NCBI GenBank assembly: GCA_900317685.1
Contig: ONHQ01000006.1
Span: forward strand, 1-64,000
Length of the DNA stretch: 64,000 nucleotides
Source: an uncultured Prevotella sp.
GTDB lineage: Bacteria; Bacteroidota; Bacteroidia; Bacteroidales; Bacteroidaceae
Direction: 5' to 3'
Shown here: positions 61,101-64,000 of the stretch, piece by piece
Layout of the letters: each line of letters begins with the position of its first letter
How positions within the stretch are numbered: the stretch's first letter is position 1
Program-made: the position numbers and the translations under genes
The notes under the pieces: model-generated
The model's input: only the letters and a program-made list of their open reading frames with translations
Databases searched by the model: none
Told to the model about the DNA's origin: nothing

Positions 61101-62050
61101 GAGGCTGGCTGTTGACAATCGTTTTGTGGACAGCGGCACTATATGCAAATGCCCAGCAGTTCAACACCCACTGGGTGGCTGCTCCCGACACCGACAGCCT
61201 CGCCCACGTGTGGTTTCGCACCACTCTGCTCTCCGGCGCACGCCACCGTGAGGCTCACCTCACCATCGCGACCACCGGACTCGTCAAAGTGTATGTCAAC
61301 GAGGCCAAGGTGGGCACCGCTTTCTTTTACCCTTCACGGCCGCAAGGCGACACGACGGCCATGGCCATAACGCTTGACGTGACGCCCTATCTGCGGCCGG
61401 ACAGCAACGTAGTGGCCGTGCTCTACAGCCCTGGCTTTCCTCACGCCACGCGGCAGCAGGTATCAGCAGTCTTCTACGGCACCGACTACAAAGGGCAACA
61501 CTTCGCTTACTTCAGCGACAAATCGTGGATTTGTCGTCGTGCGGCCTCCGGACTCACACCCGACGGACACGAGTGGGTCGACGGCCGACAAGCCGACACT
61601 CCGTGGACGGCAGGCGACTTCGACGTGGCACTGTGGCGGCATGTCGTGGAGACACAAGGCCCGGAAACCACCACCGCACCCCTGACACAACAGCAAGCAA
61701 CGGCCTGCAAGTCCTACGCCGCCTACCTGCCTGCGGAGAAGATCGTCAGAAGCCGGGGATATAACTATTTCGACACCAACGGCAACGAGGTGACCTACGA
61801 CTATGGCCGGGGCTTCCGGGGCTTCGTCCGCCTCAACCTCCGCGAGGCACGATGGGGCGAACAGGTCGAGGCCGCAGGGCTGCGATATACCTGCAACGGA
61901 GAGATGGACGAGCAGGCCAGCCCTGTCTTCGCCATCGGATACCAGCGCCGCGTCACGGTGACGGGCGACAAATATTTTCGCCGCGACCAGATCACGGAAG
62001 CAGAAGCCGTGGATGTCGCACCAATATTCATTGACAACACTTTTCAATAA
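61097..62050 (+). CDS. Secreted beta-sandwich protein resembling the N-terminus of GH78 rhamnosidase
   Basis: A 317-residue protein with a signal peptide (1-19, LYANA) and a body rich in short strands: HWVAAPDTDSLAHVWFRTT (in part), LTIATTGLVKVYVNEAKVG near 54-72, and VVAVLYSPGFPHA near 102-114. This order (W-A...F-R..., A...VYVNG, Y.P...) matches the N-terminal sandwich domains of alpha-L-rhamnosidases, yet no catalytic barrel follows. It may be a carbohydrate-binding or accessory protein. Its ATG overlaps the GH95 stop, and the regulator gene begins four bases after its end. Confidence 0.6.
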   Translation: MRGWLLTIVLWTAALYANAQQFNTHWVAAPDTDSLAHVWFRTTLLSGARHREAHLTIATTGLVKVYVNEAKVGTAFFYPSRPQGDTTAMAITLDVTPYLRPDSNVVAVLYSPGFPHATRQQVSAVFYGTDYKGQHFAYFSDKSWICRRAASGLTPDGHEWVDGRQADTPWTAGDFDVALWRHVVETQGPETTTAPLTQQQATACKSYAAYLPAEKIVRSRGYNYFDTNGNEVTYDYGRGFRGFVRLNLREARWGEQVEAAGLRYTCNGEMDEQASPVFAIGYQRRVTVTGDKYFRRDQITEAEAVDVAPIFIDNTFQ

Positions 62051-62053
62051 GAT

Positions 62054-62935
62054 ATGAACACGAGTCTCAACAGCATTTCCATCAACGACGTCAAACACAT
62101 CCAAGGGGGCAGTTACATCGACGACGACCTCATACTCATGGAGAACATGAGCAACATGCCCATCACCTTGGAGCCCCGCCGCATGGACTTCATCCTGCTC
62201 GCGCTCTGCACGCAAGGTGAGGGCGAATACAGTGTCGACACCATCCACCACAAGGTAAGGGCCGGCGACATCATCATTGTCAGCAACGGAGCTATACTTG
62301 ACTACTACAAGCTCAGCCCGGACCACAAAGAGGTGGTCATCATCATCTCCAGCCAATACTTCCACGAGGTCCTCGCCGGCGTGCACGACCTCTCGACGAT
62401 GTATATCTTCTCACGTATGCACCCTGTTTATCACCTCGACCAACAAAAGCAGCAGGACATCGTCGACTTCTTCTCGTTTATCAAGACCAAGGTTGGAGAC
62501 ACAAGCCACCACTTCCGCCGCGAGACCGTGCAGAGCCTGCTCAAGGCGCTCATCTACGACGCCGGCAACACCATCTGGCAATCGCAGCAGCTCATGCAGA
62601 CGCGTCGGGCACGCGCCGAGGACATCTTCGTAAAGTTCATCCAACTCGTGGAACAGCACTTCCGCCAGGAGCGCCGCGTGGGGTGGTACGCCTTGCAACT
62701 GAGCATCACCCCGAAGTATCTCTCCGAGATCATCAAGCAGGTCAGCCACCAGACACCCAACGAGTGGATCGACACCTACGTGACGCTTGAGCTCCGCAAC
62801 CTGCTGAAAAACACCTCGAAAAGCATCAAGCAGATCACCGACGACCTCCACTTCGCTAACCAAAGCTTCCTGGGCAAATACTTCAAGGAGCATGTCGGCA
62901 TGTCACCGTCGGAATACAGGAAGAGTAGCAACTGA
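62054..62935 (+). CDS. AraC-family transcriptional regulator
   Basis: A 293-residue regulator. The N-terminal cupin-like part (about 25-150) has QGEGEYSVDTIHHKVRAGD and the C-terminal pair of helix-turn-helix motifs is at about 200-290: SITPKYLSEIIKQVSHQTPNEWI and FANQSFLGKYFKEHVGMSPSEYRK (in parts). It begins four bases after the sandwich-protein gene, so it shares the GH95 operon and likely senses a released sugar to control it. No stop or terminator signal is clear after it. Confidence 0.88.
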   Translation: MNTSLNSISINDVKHIQGGSYIDDDLILMENMSNMPITLEPRRMDFILLALCTQGEGEYSVDTIHHKVRAGDIIIVSNGAILDYYKLSPDHKEVVIIISSQYFHEVLAGVHDLSTMYIFSRMHPVYHLDQQKQQDIVDFFSFIKTKVGDTSHHFRRETVQSLLKALIYDAGNTIWQSQQLMQTRRARAEDIFVKFIQLVEQHFRQERRVGWYALQLSITPKYLSEIIKQVSHQTPNEWIDTYVTLELRNLLKNTSKSIKQITDDLHFANQSFLGKYFKEHVGMSPSEYRKSSN

Positions 62936-63464
62936 GGAAATCCATAGAAAATAGATATAAGACGCAAAGCAAATCGTTTAAGCCATTTTCATTCCTCGAT
63001 AAAAATAAAAGCTAAAAAATTTGGAGATTACAGGAATAAGACGTATTTTTGCAAATGAAGACAGGTCCTTATCGCATTGAAAGGCTACGTTGACGTAGCT
63101 GACTCGGTAGATGCATAGGGGCCGTTTTCATTTCTTGGCCTTTGTATAATCCCGTTCGTGGTTAGTCGGAATGAAACACTAATGGCGACATCAGCTATAA
63201 ATTTATGAGTAATTCGTGGGTAATTCATGGCTATTCGTGTTCATATCCATAAATTAGAAAAGGATCTATTGTCTTTAGGTCAACGCTCCGCTACGCGGAA
63301 TAAAGAATATCGCCGAATATTGAGAATATATAAAATTCAATATATTAAGCCTTTATCAATACATTCGGTTGATTTGTTCATATTCTTTATGCTATCGAAG
63401 ATGGCGTGTTAAACGCTGCTTTTCTTTTTCTGCCTTTAGATTTTGTCATTCGCTGAAAAGGTAG
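62936..63464. other. Intergenic stretch, no protein gene; possible small RNA
   Basis: A well-formed promoter (TTTG at 63020-63023, 20 bases, TATTTTTG at 63044-63051) faces right with no ordinary gene behind it. It is followed by a 12-codon frame from 63056 (MKTGPYRIERLR), a hairpin GGCTAC/GTAGCT (63083-63100), and TCGGTAGATGCA, which recalls a tRNA D arm but no cloverleaf can be drawn. Near 63201-63245 are degenerate 12-base repeats of TAATTCGTGGG. A CCGC-TAC-GCGG hairpin is near 63289-63299. Confidence 0.45.
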
Positions 63465-63472
63465 TAACTTTG
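63442..63472 (+). promoter_or_regulatory. gpmI promoter
   Basis: TTTG at 63442-63445 and TAACTTTG at 63465-63472 with a 19-base spacer, 43 bases ahead of the start codon at 63515. A textbook Bacteroidota promoter. Confidence 0.75.
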
Positions 63473-63514
63473 CAGTGATACAGAATATCAACAACATAAC
63501 ATACATTTAACACT

Positions 63515-64000
63515 ATGGCAAAGAAAGCTTTATTGATGATTCTCGATGGATGGGGAATCGGACAGCATGGCAAAGGTGACGTGATCTACAACACACCGAC
63601 ACCTTATCTCGATTATCTCAACGCTACATGCGCTCACTCTCAGCTCATGGCCTGCGGCGAGGACGTCGGTCTGCCAAAAGGACAGATGGGCAACTCCGAG
63701 GTAGGACACTTGAACATCGGTGCAGGACGTATCGTCTATCAGGACCTGGTGAAGATCAACAAGGCCTGCGAGACTGGCGACATCCTGAAGAACAAGGAGA
63801 TCATCAACGCCTATAGCTACGCTCAGAAGACCGGCAAGAAGCTCCACCTGATGGGTCTGACTTCTACCGGCGGCGTGCACTCCAGCCTCAACCACCTCTT
63901 CAAGCTCATCGAGATCGGAAAAGAATATAACCTCAAAGATGTCTATGTCCACTGCTTCATGGACGGTCGTGACACTGACCCGAAGAGCGGCAAGGGATTC
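63515..64000 (+). CDS. gpmI: 2,3-bisphosphoglycerate-independent phosphoglycerate mutase (partial)
   Basis: The first 162 codons; the gene runs past the window's end. The N-terminus [15 protein letters not shown] (2-16) carries the first metal aspartate, [18 protein letters not shown] (about 55-72) has the phosphoserine region with the catalytic serine, and [14 protein letters not shown] and [10 protein letters not shown] match the phosphatase-superfamily fold. It interconverts 3- and 2-phosphoglycerate in glycolysis. Full length should be near 505 residues. Confidence 0.95.
   Translation, partial: MAKKALLMILDGWGIGQHGKGDVIYNTPTPYLDYLNATCAHSQLMACGEDVGLPKGQMGNSEVGHLNIGAGRIVYQDLVKINKACETGDILKNKEIINAYSYAQKTGKKLHLMGLTSTGGVHSSLNHLFKLIEIGKEYNLKDVYVHCFMDGRDTDPKSGKGF

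Noticed and set aside
63083..63115. A second tRNA gene
   Set aside because: Only the D-arm-like words TCGGTAGATGCA are present; no acceptor, anticodon or T arm can be formed.
63227..63412. A 61-residue protein on the + strand
   Set aside because: No leader, no family and a low-complexity AT-rich composition; it covers a small hairpin and degenerate repeats.

Overview
The window looks like chromosomal DNA of a Bacteroidota, most probably a Prevotella-group species. The basis is the repeated promoter core TAnnTTTG (often with TTTG or TTG 19-21 bases upstream), families typical of that phylum (NigD-like lipoprotein, DUF6057, DUF4890, DUF4252, DUF4292, DUF3298, paired amino-acid-lipid acyltransferases), the murE-ftsZ cluster layout, and the carbohydrate enzymes. 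The genus is inference; the phylum is well supported. No plasmid, phage, transposase, integrase or CRISPR array is visible.

Layout. 1-3338: a regulator/envelope operon on the minus strand (DeoR-family regulator, glycerolipid-type acyltransferase, NigD-like lipoprotein, broken DUF6057 membrane gene). 3339-4438: a zeta-type kinase with a tiny partner gene, lying between two diverged copies of the regulator's promoter region. 4480-12143: a complete minus-strand glycerol operon glpA-glpB-glpC-glpK-glpF ending in an outer-membrane barrel gene. 12407-22382: small periplasmic proteins, two tandem sodium symporters, VanZ, CYTH, release factor 2, an acyl-CoA synthetase and an M20 deacylase. 22434-23226: a HigBA-like pair. 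23227-24119: a gene-free stretch packed with inverted repeats, including a perfect 58-base palindrome. 24248-29206: an envelope operon dut-TPR-DUF4292-EnvC-like. 29330-32231: dgt, then a toxin and Panacea-domain antitoxin pair. 32325-34208: two acyltransferases resembling GlsA/GlsB. 34428-50883: the division and cell-wall cluster rsmH-ftsL-ftsI-murE-mraY-murD-ftsW-murG-murC-ftsQ-ftsA-ftsZ-yqeY. 51175-52419: recO, tRNA-Glu, rpsT. 52463-62935: a DUF3298 protein and a GC-rich carbohydrate block (GH43-GH8 fusion, GH95, a lone rhamnosidase-type sandwich protein, AraC regulator) with gyrB in its middle. 63515-64000: start of gpmI, running off the window.

How the genes fit together. The glp genes import, phosphorylate and oxidise glycerol, while the nearby DeoR regulator and acyltransferase suggest a link between glycerol 3-phosphate and lipid synthesis. 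The wall cluster makes lipid II (MurE, MraY, MurD, MurG, MurC) and the septal machine (FtsL, FtsI, FtsW, FtsQ, FtsA, FtsZ). Dut and Dgt, divergently transcribed, both act on nucleotide pools. The GH block should trim xylo-oligosaccharides and fucose- or galactose-bearing side chains, although no SusC/SusD pair is present.

The parts least like a routine chromosome are three toxin-antitoxin-like pairs placed at operon borders and visibly AT-richer than their neighbours, the repeat-rich gaps at 23227-24119 and 55943-56594, and a REP-like palindrome family at 15422 and 19271.
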